From Saccharomyces paradoxus (lineage: Eukaryota > Ascomycota > Saccharomycetes > Saccharomycetales > Saccharomycetaceae), in contig NC_047496.1 of NCBI RefSeq assembly GCF_002079055.1, positions 679,844-743,843 on the forward strand: 64,000 nucleotides of DNA, written 5' to 3'. Shown here piece after piece: positions 54,569-64,000 of this stretch (positions are counted from its first letter, which is position 1; every line of letters starts with the position of its first letter). The translations under genes and the position numbers were made by a program. The notes beneath the pieces are model-generated. The model saw only the letters and a program-made list of their open reading frames with translations. It did no database searches and had not been told where the DNA came from.

Positions 54569-56140
54569 ATGGCCGCTATTAAAGACTACAAGACCGCACT
54601 GGAATTTGCCAAGAGCCTTCCAAGACTGGATGGTTTGTCTGTGCAAGAATTGATGGACTCCAAGATCAGAGGTGGGTTGACTTATAACGATTTTTTGATC
54701 TTACCAGGTTTAGTCGATTTTGCGTCCTCTGAGGTTAGCCTACAGACTAAGCTGACCAGGAATATCACTTTAAACATTCCATTGGTTTCCTCTCCAATGG
54801 ACACTGTGACAGAATCGGAAATGGCCATCTTTATGGCTCTGTCGGGTGGTATCGGTTTCATTCACCATAACTGTACGCCCGAGGACCAAGCTGACATGGT
54901 CAGAAGGGTCAAGAACTATGAAAATGGGTTTATTAACAACCCTATTGTGATTTCTCCAACAACCACCGTTGGTGAAGCTAAGAGCATGAAGAAAAAGTAT
55001 GGATTTGCAGGCTTCCCTGTCACGGAAGATGGCAAGAGAAATGCAAAGTTGGCGGGAGTCATCACTTCTCGTGATATACAGTTCGTTGAGGACGACTCCT
55101 TACTCGTTCAGGATGTCATGACCAAGAACGCTGTTACCGGTGCACAAGGTATCACGTTATCAGAAGGTAACGAGATTCTAAAGAAAATCAAAAAGGGTAG
55201 GCTATTGATTGTTGATGAAAAGGGTAACTTAGTTTCTATGCTTTCCAGAACTGATTTAATGAAGAATCAAAACTACCCATTAGCGTCCAAATCTGCCAAC
55301 ACCAAGCAATTGCTATGTGGTGCTTCCATTGGTACTATGGACGCTGATAAAGAGAGACTAAGATTATTGGTCAAAGCCGGCTTGGATGTCGTCATATTGG
55401 ATTCATCCCAAGGCAACTCTATTTTCCAATTGAACATGCTCAAGTGGGTCAAAGAGAGTTTCGCAGGTCTGGAAGTCATCGCTGGTAACGTTGTGACCAG
55501 GGAACAAGCTGCCAATTTGATTGCTGCCGGTGCGGATGGTTTGAGAATCGGTATGGGAACTGGCTCTATTTGTATCACTCAAGAAGTTATGGCTTGTGGT
55601 AGGCCACAAGGTACAGCGGTCTACAACGTGTGTGAATTTGCTAACCAGTTCGGTGTTCCATGTATGGCTGATGGTGGTGTTCAAAACATCGGTCACATTA
55701 CCAAGGCGTTGGCTCTTGGATCTTCTACTGTTATGATGGGTGGTATGTTGGCTGGTACTACGGAATCACCAGGTGAATATTTCTATCAAGATGGTAAAAG
55801 ATTGAAGGCGTACCGTGGTATGGGTTCCATTGACGCCATGCAAAAGACTGGTACTAAAGGGAATGCATCTACGTCTCGTTACTTTTCAGAATTTGACAGC
55901 GTTTTGGTTGCACAGGGTGTCTCCGGCGCTGTCGTTGACAAAGGATCCATTAAGAAATTTATTCCGTACTTGTACAATGGATTACAACATTCTTGCCAAG
56001 ACATTGGCTGTAGGTCGTTAACTGTATTAAAGAAGAATGTCCAGAGCGGTAAAGTTAGATTTGAATTCAGAACGGCTTCTGCTCAACTAGAAGGTGGTGT
56101 TAATAACTTACATTCTTACGAAAAGCGTTTACATAACTGA
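54569..56140 (+). CDS. IMD2: IMP dehydrogenase, Imd2 type
   Basis: Rate-limiting enzyme of guanine nucleotide synthesis (IMP to XMP with NAD+). It has 523 residues, the family length. The two CBS domains lie between the barrel halves at about residues 120-235. The catalytic loop carries Cys335 ([10 protein letters not shown]), and the flap and Arg-Tyr region (KAYRGMGS) is near residue 415. Residue 253 is Ser (CGASIGT), the change that marks the drug-tolerant Imd2 isoform against Ala in Imd3/Imd4 as I recall. The frame is intact, unlike the broken IMD1 of S. cerevisiae. In S. cerevisiae IMD2 is the last gene before X and Y' at VIII-R, the same order as here. Confidence 0.93.
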   Translation: MAAIKDYKTALEFAKSLPRLDGLSVQELMDSKIRGGLTYNDFLILPGLVDFASSEVSLQTKLTRNITLNIPLVSSPMDTVTESEMAIFMALSGGIGFIHHNCTPEDQADMVRRVKNYENGFINNPIVISPTTTVGEAKSMKKKYGFAGFPVTEDGKRNAKLAGVITSRDIQFVEDDSLLVQDVMTKNAVTGAQGITLSEGNEILKKIKKGRLLIVDEKGNLVSMLSRTDLMKNQNYPLASKSANTKQLLCGASIGTMDADKERLRLLVKAGLDVVILDSSQGNSIFQLNMLKWVKESFAGLEVIAGNVVTREQAANLIAAGADGLRIGMGTGSICITQEVMACGRPQGTAVYNVCEFANQFGVPCMADGGVQNIGHITKALALGSSTVMMGGMLAGTTESPGEYFYQDGKRLKAYRGMGSIDAMQKTGTKGNASTSRYFSEFDSVLVAQGVSGAVVDKGSIKKFIPYLYNGLQHSCQDIGCRSLTVLKKNVQSGKVRFEFRTASAQLEGGVNNLHSYEKRLHN

Positions 56141-56639
56141 ATGTTCGAATGGGATCATTAATACAATAGTAGTGATGATATGTTATGTATAAGATATTTC
56201 GCCTATGTTAGTATATAGTTTGTTTATACCTTCTTATTGATAAATAGTATATTTTTATGTTTAGGTGATTTTAGTTGTGATTATTTGGTGGTATTTATAT
56301 TAGTATATATAAAATGGGTAGTGGATACTTGTATGAAAACGCTATAAAGCATGAAGTTAAGAGTATTTATATGATAATTGAGGTTGTGTAATCAGTTATA
56401 GATATTAAAATGTGGATAATCGTGGGTGTTATGGTAAATGGCACAGGGTATAAACCGCTGAGGCAAGTGCCGTGTATGGTGATGTGGTGATATATACGGT
56501 ACTGATCGAGTGAGAGATGGCCTTGGTGCAGAGTATTATGGCGGGGTAAGTTGGGGTGTGATGTGTTCTATAGCGTCCGTGTGCATATGCGATATCGTTA
56601 AATAAATAGAAGGTGAGTATGGTAGATCTAGGTATGTGG
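56141..56639. other. IMD2 3' flank up to the X element
   Basis: About 0.5 kb of AT-rich DNA with TATATA words; base composition shifts to G/T-rich toward the right. No gene is seen. Confidence 0.5.
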
Positions 56640-57093
56640 TAGTGATAGTTGGAGGTGGTGTTGTTTGGGGATGTGGAAGGTATAATGGAGAGGTTGATAG
56701 TGTGGCAGGGTAAGTTCTTGTATTGTTTACGTTTGATTGTTTAAATTAGATCTGTTTACATTTGATTGTTTTACATTTCAATATTTCAATGTGGTATGTA
56801 GTGTTATAGTAAGGACGACATGGTAGATGGGGGAATGTAGATGGATGGTAGGGTAAGTGGTAGTGGGAGTTGAATATTGGATATTGGGAAGGGGGTAGAT
56901 GGTTGTTGGGGTGTGGAGATGAATACTCGGATGATGGATGGTGGTTAGGAGTAGTGGAGTGGGAGAATGGGGCAGGGCATGGGGTGGTGAGGTAAGTGCC
57001 GTGGATTGTGATGTGGGAGAGGTAGGGTAAGAGGGGGAAGATGAAATGAGATAGAGGAGGGTAAGATGGAGTGAGGGAAGGGATGGAGTGAAG
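56640..57093 (+). repeat. Core X element
   Basis: G/T-rich subtelomeric DNA with the character of core X (GGTAGTGG, GTGGGAG-type words). It includes three close ACS-like words GTTTACGTTTG (56725-56735), GTTTACATTTG (56754-56764) and TTTTACATTTC (56769-56779), each one or two bases from the 11-bp ARS consensus. I could not place a perfect Abf1 site. Edges are approximate. A reading frame on the minus strand across this region and the TG tract matches the dubious YHR217C and is not a gene. Confidence 0.75.
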
Positions 57094-57145
57094 GTTAGGG
57101 TAGTGTTAGGGTTAGTGTTAGTATTAGTGTTAGTATTAGTGTTAG
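57094..57145 (+). repeat. X-associated TTAGGG-like STR repeats
   Basis: TTAGGG at 57094, GTTAGGGTTAGTGTTAG at about 57115, then alternating GTGTTAG and TATTAG units to GTTAGGGTG. These are the subtelomeric Tbf1-binding repeats found distal to core X. Confidence 0.85.
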
Positions 57146-57285
57146 GGTGTGGGTGTAGTGTGTGGGTGTGGTGTGTGGTATGTGGGTGTGGTGTGTGTGT
57201 GTGTGTGTGTGTGGGTGTGGGTGTGGTGTGGGTGTGGTGTGTGTGGGTGTGGTGTGTGTGGGTGTGGTGTGTGTGGGTGTGGTGT
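57146..57285 (+). repeat. Interstitial TG1-3 tract between X and Y'
   Basis: 140 bp of TG, TGG and TGGG units with the TG-rich strand pointing to the right end. Three copies of GTGTGTGGGTGTGGTGT end at a TATATATATG. Such tracts normally join X to Y'. The unusual regularity (17-bp unit copied) suggests replication slippage rather than fresh telomerase addition. Confidence 0.9.
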
Positions 57286-57822
57286 ATATATATGTCACTG
57301 TATTGCATGCTGGATGGTGTTAGACAAGGCCGTAGGGACATATAGCATCTAGGAAGTAACCTTGTACGAAAATAGGCATTATTTCCTGTTTAGGCGATTG
57401 TGACGCAGATTTTAGTCCAACGATCTAGCGTCAAGGAATTTTTTTATAGTGGGACATTGCACCAAGGAAGTAATTTGATACGTCGTTGGTGAATGGGTCT
57501 GTTTTCTTATTCGGCGGGGTAATACATTTTTGGGGGAAGTTTGTCTGTCTGACGCGCCATATGTAGGTACGCCAAAAAGGGCTCCTCTACTTCGAAGCGC
57601 GAGGTCGTATACCTAATAAGGAAATGTAATTTATAACTTTTTATTATATTGGTCTTTTCGAGAGCGGAAGAAGTTGTAGGCTAAGCGCAGGCTAAGCGTA
57701 GGTCCATGTTTAAAGTATCCAAGAGAATATCCACGAAGCGGCTGAGCAACGAACAGAATCCTGGTTCTCCTCGACTAAGCAGATAGTTAAGATACTGTGC
57801 ACCATGGAAATTGAAAACGAAA

Positions 57823-57969
57823 GTACGTACCGAGTACTTTATTTTTGCAGGCCGGAAATCAAGGATGAATGAGACATCCTTCTGTTTTCTATGTTGTGCT
57901 TGAAGGGGACAGACAGTCCCTTATCTTAGTGAGATTTCTTATTAACTGAATTTTCTTTGCTGCTGCTAG
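57823..57969 (+). other. Putative Y' helicase intron
   Basis: 147 nt with GTACGT at the left, TATTAAC as branch point near 57940 and CTAG at the right. Removing it joins MEIENE to ILHLLNSLIITF in frame (junction codon AAG). Both donor and branch point are off the yeast consensus (GTATGT, TACTAAC), so splicing may be weak. Reference Y' copies also have an N-terminal intron, but I am unsure of identical borders. Confidence 0.55.
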
Positions 57970-60900
57970 AGATTCTGCATCTTCTCAATAGCTTAATTAT
58001 TACATTCTTAGATGATGATAAGACGGAAACTGGACAATCTTTTGTTTATATTGATGGATTTCTTGTCAAAAAGCATAACAATCAACATACTATTGTTAAT
58101 TTCGAAACTTACAAAAATAAAATGAAAGTTTCCGATAGGCGTAAGTTTGAAAAAGCAAACTTTGACGAGTTTGAGTCGGCTCTAAATAACAAAAACGACT
58201 TGGTACATTGTCCCTCAATAACTTTATTTGAATCGATCCCCACGGAAGTGCGGTCATTCTACGAAGACGAAAAGTCTGGTCTAATCAAAGTGGTAAAATT
58301 CAGAACTGGTGCAATGGATAGGAAAAGGTCTTTTGAAAAAATAGTCATTTCCGTCATGGTCGGGAAAAATGTACAAAAGTTCCTGACGTTTGTTGAAGAC
58401 GAACCAGATTTCCAGGGCGGACCAATCCCTTCAAAGTATCTTATTCCCAAGAAAATCAACTTGATGGTCTACACGTTGTTTCAAGTGCATACTTTGAAAT
58501 TCAATAGAAAGGATTACGATACCCTTTCTCTTTTTTACCTCAACAGAGGATACTATAATGAGTTGAGTTTCCGTGTCCTGGAACGTTGTTACGAAACAGC
58601 AAGTGCCAGGCCGAACGACAGCTCTACGATGCGTACTTTCACCAACTTTGTTTCTGGCACACCTATTGTAAGGAATCTTCAGAAAAGCACCATAAGGAAA
58701 TATGGATACAATTTGGCACCCTATATGTTTTTTGTTACTACACGTAGATGAGCTATCGATTTTTTCCGCATATCAAGCAAGTCTACCTGGTGAAAAGAAG
58801 GTCGACACAGAGCGGCTGAAGCGTGATCTATGCCCACGTAAACCCACTGAGATAAAATACTTTTCACAGATATGTAACGATATGATGAACAAAAAAGACC
58901 GATTGGGTGATATTTTGCATATTATCTTGCGAGCATGTGCGCTTAATTTTGGGGCAGGTCCCCGTGGTGGCACTGGTGACGAAGAGGATCGATCTATTAC
59001 GAATGAAGAACCCATTATTCCCTCTGTGGACGAGCATGGCTTGAAAGTATGTAAGTTGCGCAGTCCTAACACTCCACGAAGACTCAGAAAAACACTAGAT
59101 GCCGTGAAAGCTTTATTGGTGTCGTCTTGTGCTTGTACCGCAAGGGATTTAGATATATTTGATGACAACAACGGCGTTGCAATGTGGAAATGGATCAAAA
59201 TTCTGTACCACGAAGTAGCGCGGGAAACCACGCTGAAGGACTCTTATAGAATAACTTTGGTACCTTCTTCTGATGGTATATCAGTATGTGGAAAACTTTT
59301 TAATCGCGAGTATGTCCGCGGCTTTTACTTTGCATGCAAGGCTCAGTTCGATAACCTTTGGGGAGAGTTGAACAACTGCTTTTATATGCCTACAGTGGTT
59401 GATATTGCCGGCCTCATTTTGCGTAATCGAGAAGTTTTGTTCAGAGAGCCAAAGCGAGGAATTGACGAGTATCTGGAAAACGATTCTTTTCTTCAAATGA
59501 TACCTGTTAAATATCGTGAAATTGTGCTGCCCAAGTTGAGAAGAGATACTAACAAAATGACCGCGGCTCTTAAAAATAAAGTCACTGTTGCAATTGACGA
59601 GCTTACGGTGCCACTTATGTGGATGGTCCATTTTGCCGTAGGATACCCTTACCGTTATCCAGAGCTTCAGCTACTCGCTTTTGCCGGTCCTCAGCGCAAC
59701 GTATACGTCGACGGTACAACAAGACGCATCCAACTGTACACTGATTACAACAAGAACGGTTCATCGGAGCCTCGACTAAAGACGCTTGACGGACTCACTT
59801 CAGATTACGTGTTTTATTTTGTCACTGTGCTAAGGCAAATGCAAATATGTGCGCTTGGTAACAGTTATGACGCTTTTAATCATGATCCTTGGATGGATGT
59901 GGTGGGATTTGAGGATCCAGATCAAGTAACAAATCGAGACATTTCGAGGATAGTTTTGTATTCCTACATGTTTCTGAATACCGCGAAGGGCTGTCTGGTT
60001 GAATACGCAACTTTTCGGCAGTACATGAGGGAACTTCCGAAGAATGCACCTCAGAAGCTGAATTTTCGGGAGATGCGTCAGGGGTTGATTGCCCTAGGAC
60101 GGCACTGCGTAGGTAGCAGATTTGAAACAGATTTGTACGAGTCGGCGACGAGTGAACTCATGGCCAATCATTCCGTTCAAACAGGGCGAAATATTTACGG
60201 TGTGGATTCCTTTTCGTTAACTAGTGTCAGTGGGACGACCGCCACTTTATTGCAGGAACGAGCTTCCGAGCGCTGGATTCAATGGTTAGGCCTTGAAAGC
60301 GACTACCATTATTCATTCTCTAGTACTCGGAATGCGGAAGACGTAGTGGCAGGTGAGGCGGCGAGTTCAGATCATCATCAAAAAATTTCAAGAGTAACGC
60401 GAAAAAGGCCCCGAGAGCCCAAGAGTACAAACGATATCCTCGTCGCAGGCCAGAAACTCTTTGGCAGCTCCTTTGAATTCAGGGACTTGCATCAGTTGCG
60501 CTTATGTCATGAAATATACATGGCAGACACACCCTCTGTGGCAGTACAGGCCCCACCGGGCTATGGTAAGACGGAGTTATTTCATCTCCCCTTGATAGCA
60601 CTGGCGTCTAAGGGCGACGTGAAATATGTGTCGTTTCTGTTTGTACCGTACACAGTGTTGCTTGCTAATTGCATGATCAGGTTGGGCCGATGCGGTTGCT
60701 TGAATGTGGCCCCTGTAAGAAACTTTATTGAAGAAGGTTACGATGGCGTTACTGATTTATACGTGGGGATCTACGATGATCTTGCTAGCACTAATTTCAC
60801 AGACAGGATAGCTGCGTGGGAGAATATTGTTGAGTGCACCTTTAGGACCAACAACGTAAAATTGGGTTACCTCATTGTAGATGAGTTTCACAACTTTGAA

Positions 60901-61879
60901 ACGGAGGTCTACCGGCAGTCGCAATTTGGGGGCATAACTAACCTTGATTTTGACGCTTTTGAGAAAGCAATCTTTTTGAGCGGCACAGCCCCTGAGGCTG
61001 TAGCTGATGCTGCGTTGCAGCGTCTTGGGCTTACGGGACTGGCCAAGAAATCGATGGACATCAACGAGCTCAAACGGTCGGAAGATCTCAGCAGAGGTCT
61101 ATCCAGCTATCCAACACGGATGTTTAATCTAATCAAGGAGAAATCCGAGGTGCCTTTAGGGCATGTTCATAAAATTTGGAAGAAAGTGGAATCACAGCCC
61201 GAAGAAGCACTGAAGCTTCTTTTAGCCCTCTTTGAAAGTGAACCAGAGTCGAAGGCCATTGTAGTTGCAAGCACAACCAACCAAGTGGAAGAATTGGCCT
61301 GCTCTTGGAGAAAGTATTTTAGGGTGGTATGGATACACGGGAAGCTGGGTGCTGCAGAAAAGGTGTCTCGCACAAAGGAGTTTGTCACTGACGGTAGCAT
61401 GCGAGTTCTCATCGGAACGAAATTAGTGACTGAAGGAATTGACATTAAGCAATTGATGATGGTGATCATGCTTGATAATAGACTTAATATTATTGAGCTC
61501 ATTCAAGGCGTAGGGAGACTAAGAGATGGGGGCCTCTGTTATCTATTATCTAGAAAAAACAGTTGGGCGGCAAGGAATCGTAAGGGTGAATTACCACCAA
61601 TTAAGGAAGGCTGTATAACCGAACAGGTACGCGAGTTCTATGGACTTGAATCAAAGAAAGGAAAAAAAGGGCCAGCATGTTGGATGCTGTGGCTCCAGGA
61701 CAGACCTGTCTGCTGACACAGTGGAACTGATAGAAAGAATGGACAGATTGGCTGAAAATCAGGCGACAGCTTCCATGTCGATCGTTGCGTTACCGTCTAG
61801 CTTCCAGGAGAGCAATAGCAGTGACAGGTACAGAAAGTATTGCAGCAGTGATGAGGACAGCAACACGTGCATTCATGGT

Positions 61880-62345
61880 AGTACTAATGCCAGTACTAAC
61901 GCCAGTACTAATGCGACTACCACTGCTAGTACCAACGCCAGGACTAATGCGACTACCAATGCTAGTACTAATGCGACTACCAATGCCAGTACCAATGCGA
62001 CTACCAACTCCAGCACTAATGCCAGTACCAATGCGACTACCAACTCCAGCACTAATGCTACTACCACTGCCAGCACCAACGTCAGGACTAGTGCTACTAC
62101 CACTGCCAGCATCAACGTCAGGACTAGTGCTACTACCACTGAAAGTACCAACTCCAGCACTAATGCGACTACCACTGCCAGCATCAACGTCAGGACTAAT
62201 GCTACTACCACTGAAAGTACCAACTCCAGCACTAATGCTACTACCACCGAAAGTACCAACTCCAACACTAGTGCTACTACCACTGCTAGCACCAACTCCA
62301 GCACTAATGCTACTACCACTGAAAGTACTAACGCTAGTGCCAAGG
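61880..62345 (+). repeat. Y' 36-bp coding minisatellite
   Basis: About a dozen 36-bp units coding 12-residue Thr/Ser/Asn/Ala repeats such as ATTTESTNSSTN, with single-base variants (ASINVRTS, ASTNARTN). The unit is a multiple of three, so copy change is frame-neutral. Copy number is known to vary among Y' elements. Confidence 0.93.
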
Positions 62346-63720
62346 AGGACGCCAATAAAGATGGCAATGCTGAGGATAATAGATTCCATCCAGTCACCGA
62401 CATTAACAAAGAGCCGTATAAGCGGAAAGGGAGTCAAATGGTTTTGCTAGAGAGAAAGAAACTGAAAGCACAATTTCCCAATACTTCCGAGGATATGAAT
62501 GTCTTACAGTTTCTTGGATTTCGGTCTGACGAAATTAAACATCTTTTCCTCTATGGTATTGACATATACTTCTGCCCAGAGGGCGTATTCACACAATACG
62601 GATTATGCAAGGGCTGTCAAAAGATGTTCGAGCTCTGTGTCTGTTGGGCTGGGCAGAAAGTATCGTATCGGAGGATGGCTTGGGAAGCACTAGCTGTGGA
62701 GAGAATGCTGCGAAATGACGAGGAATACAAAGAATACTTGGAAGACATCGAGCCATATCATGGGGACCCTGTAGGATATTTGAAATATTTTAGCGTAAAA
62801 AGGAGAGAGATCTACTCTCAGATACAGAGAAATTATGCTTGGTACCTGGCCATTACTAGAAGAAGAGAAACAATTAGTGTATTGGATTCGACAAGAGGCA
62901 AGCAAGGGAGCCAAGTTTTCCGCATGTCTGGAAGGCAGATCAAAGAGTTGTATTATAAAGTATGGAGCAACTTGCGTGAATCGAAGACAGAGGTACTGCA
63001 GTACTTTTTGAACTGGGACGAGAAAAAGTGCCAGGAAGAATGGGAGGCAAAAGACGATACGGTCTTTGTGGAAGCGCTCGAGAAAGTTGGAGTTTTTCAG
63101 CGTTTGCGTTCCATGACGAGCGCTGGACTGCAGGGTCCGCAGTACGTCAAGCTGCAGTTTAGCAGGCATCATCGGCAGTTGAGGAGCAGATATGAATTAA
63201 GTCTAGGAATGCACTTGCGAGATCAGATTGCGCTGGGAGTTACCCCATCTAAAGTGCCGCATTGGACGGCATTCCTGTCGATGCTGATAGGGCTGTTCTA
63301 CAATAAAATATTTCGGCAGAAACTGGAGTATCTTTTGGAGCAGATTTCGGAGGTGTGGTTGTTACCACATTGGGTTGATTTGGCAAACGTTGAAGTTCTC
63401 GCTGCAGATAACACGAGGGTACCGCTGTACATGCTGATGGTAGCGGTTCACAAAGAGCTGGATAGCGATGATGTTCCAGACGGTAGATTTGATATATTAT
63501 TATGTAGAGATTCGAGCAGAGAAGTTGGAGAGTGAAGGAAATTGTTGTTACGAAAGTCACTGATTATGTATTGTGTAGTATAGTATATTGTAAGAAAATT
63601 TTTTTTGTAGGGAATATGCGTTTTGATGTAGTATTTCACTGTTTTGATTTAGTGTTTGTTGCACGGCAGTAGCGAGAGACAAGTGCGAAAGAGTAGGATA
63701 AAAAGACAATCTATAAAAAG

Positions 63721-63731
63721 TAAACATAAAA
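63721..63731 (-). promoter_or_regulatory. Y' ARS consensus
   Basis: Read on the minus strand this is TTTTATGTTTA, an 11-of-11 match to WTTTAYRTTTW. It lies 205 bp before the terminal repeats, the usual place of the Y' origin. Confidence 0.7.
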
Positions 63732-63936
63732 TAAAGGTAGTAAGTAGCTTTTGGTTGAACATCCGGGTAAGAGTCAATAGGGCTTGGAGGAGACGTACAT
63801 GAGGGCTATTTAGGGCTATTTAGGGCTATGTAGAGGTGCTGTAGGGCTAAAGAACAGGATTTCATTTTCATTTTTTTTAATTTCGGTCAGAAAGCCGGGT
63901 AAGAAGTGACAGCGAGAGTAAAGATAGATGTGAAAA

Positions 63937-64000
63937 GTGTGGGTGTGGGTGTGGGTGGGTGTGGGGTGGTGTGGGTGTGGTGGTGTGGGTGTGGTGTGTG
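63937..64000 (+). repeat. Terminal TG1-3 telomere repeats
   Basis: 64 bp of irregular TG, TGG and TGGG with the G-rich strand running to the right edge, as at a right chromosome end. The irregularity is typical of yeast telomerase product. The tract probably continues beyond the window or is cut by the assembly. Confidence 0.92.

Larger units (their letters stand above)
57804..63535 (+). pseudogene. YRF1: Y' helicase (YRF1 family) with two +1 frameshifts
   Basis: Y'-encoded DNA helicase, induced in telomerase-deficient survivors. Proposed exon 1 is 57804-57822 (MEIENE) and exon 2 starts at 57970. The frame then runs to 58751, 58702-61716 and 61640-63535 in three registers. Register breaks fall exactly at a 6-T run (58728-58733) and a 7-A run (61662-61668); in intact copies these are one base shorter, as I recall. 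Helicase motifs lie in the middle part: Walker [10 protein letters not shown] (about 60550), DEFHNF (about 60885), SGTAPE (about 60982), VTEGIDIK (about 61427) and QGVGRLRDG (about 61507). The Ser/Thr/Asn-rich repeat follows, then a Cys-rich C-terminal domain (CKGCQKMFELCVC). Either a pseudogene or homopolymer errors in the assembly. Confidence 0.88.
57286..63936 (+). mobile_element. Y' element, long class
   Basis: About 6.65 kb between the interstitial TG tract and the terminal repeats, the size of a long Y'. It carries a helicase-like gene with an N-terminal intron, a 36-bp minisatellite inside that gene, an ACS near its right end, and the TAGGGCTATT triplication (63805-63850) typical of the Y' tail. 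It is closely similar to S. cerevisiae Y' elements as I recall them, more so than the unique genes are to theirs. That fits homogenisation among ends or exchange between species. Confidence 0.93.

Noticed and set aside
56778-57341. 187-codon His/Thr/Pro frame on the minus strand (YHR217C-like)
   Set aside because: It is translation of X-element and TG-repeat DNA, not a gene.
61785-62450. Frames of 180-220 codons on both strands over the Y' minisatellite
   Set aside because: Artefacts of a repeat whose period is a multiple of three.

Overview
The window is budding-yeast subtelomeric DNA from the genus Saccharomyces. Gene order from base 1 to about 45 kb is that of the right end of chromosome X as I recall it from S. 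cerevisiae: IML1, HOM6, HIR3, IPA1, YJR142W, PMT4, MGM101, RPS4A, HMS2, BAT2, YJR149W, DAN1, DAN4, DAL5, PGU1, YJR154W, AAD10, THI11. Several proteins differ from the S288C versions I remember by roughly 2-5 percent (HOM6, PMT4), and YJR149W and DDI by more. A close sister species, most likely S. paradoxus, therefore fits better than a typical S. cerevisiae strain. The species call is inference from memory, not from a search.

Bases 1-24,000 are ordinary chromosome arm: amino-acid metabolism (HOM6, BAT2), TORC1 control (IML1), chromatin (HIR3), RNA 3'-end formation (IPA1), O-mannosylation (PMT4), mtDNA maintenance (MGM101), a spliced ribosomal protein gene (RPS4A) and a transcription factor (HMS2). 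Bases 24,000-42,500 are gene-poor and hold environment-response genes: the anaerobic cell-wall mannoproteins DAN1 and DAN4 with Upc2-type AR1 promoter sites, the nitrogen-controlled permease DAL5 with GATA sites, the secreted pectinase PGU1 and a dioxygenase-like gene.

From 42,500 the window is a mosaic of subtelomeric families. AAD10 is broken. It is followed by a thiamine/vitamin B6/cyanamide block (THI, SNZ, SNO, DDI) that in S. cerevisiae I recall at VI-L and XIV-L rather than at X-R. Next come a small glyoxalase-fold (VOC) gene that I do not know from the reference yeast, a decayed secreted-protein gene, a COS gene, a solo Ty1/Ty2-type LTR and a probable Ty5 LTR. Then come an IMD2-type IMP dehydrogenase, an X element with TTAGGG-like repeats and an interstitial TG tract, one long Y' element whose helicase frame is cut by two +1 homopolymer shifts, and finally terminal TG1-3 repeats reaching base 64,000. 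The right edge is therefore at or inside the telomere.

THI, SNZ and SNO together supply pyrimidine precursor and PLP for thiamine synthesis; DDI detoxifies cyanamide. The observations most worth checking are the VOC gene and its possible bacterial origin, the CGG triplets at 11-bp spacing downstream of it, the mosaic junctions, the AAD10 poly-G/nonsense pair, and the two Y' homopolymer shifts, which may be real or assembly errors.
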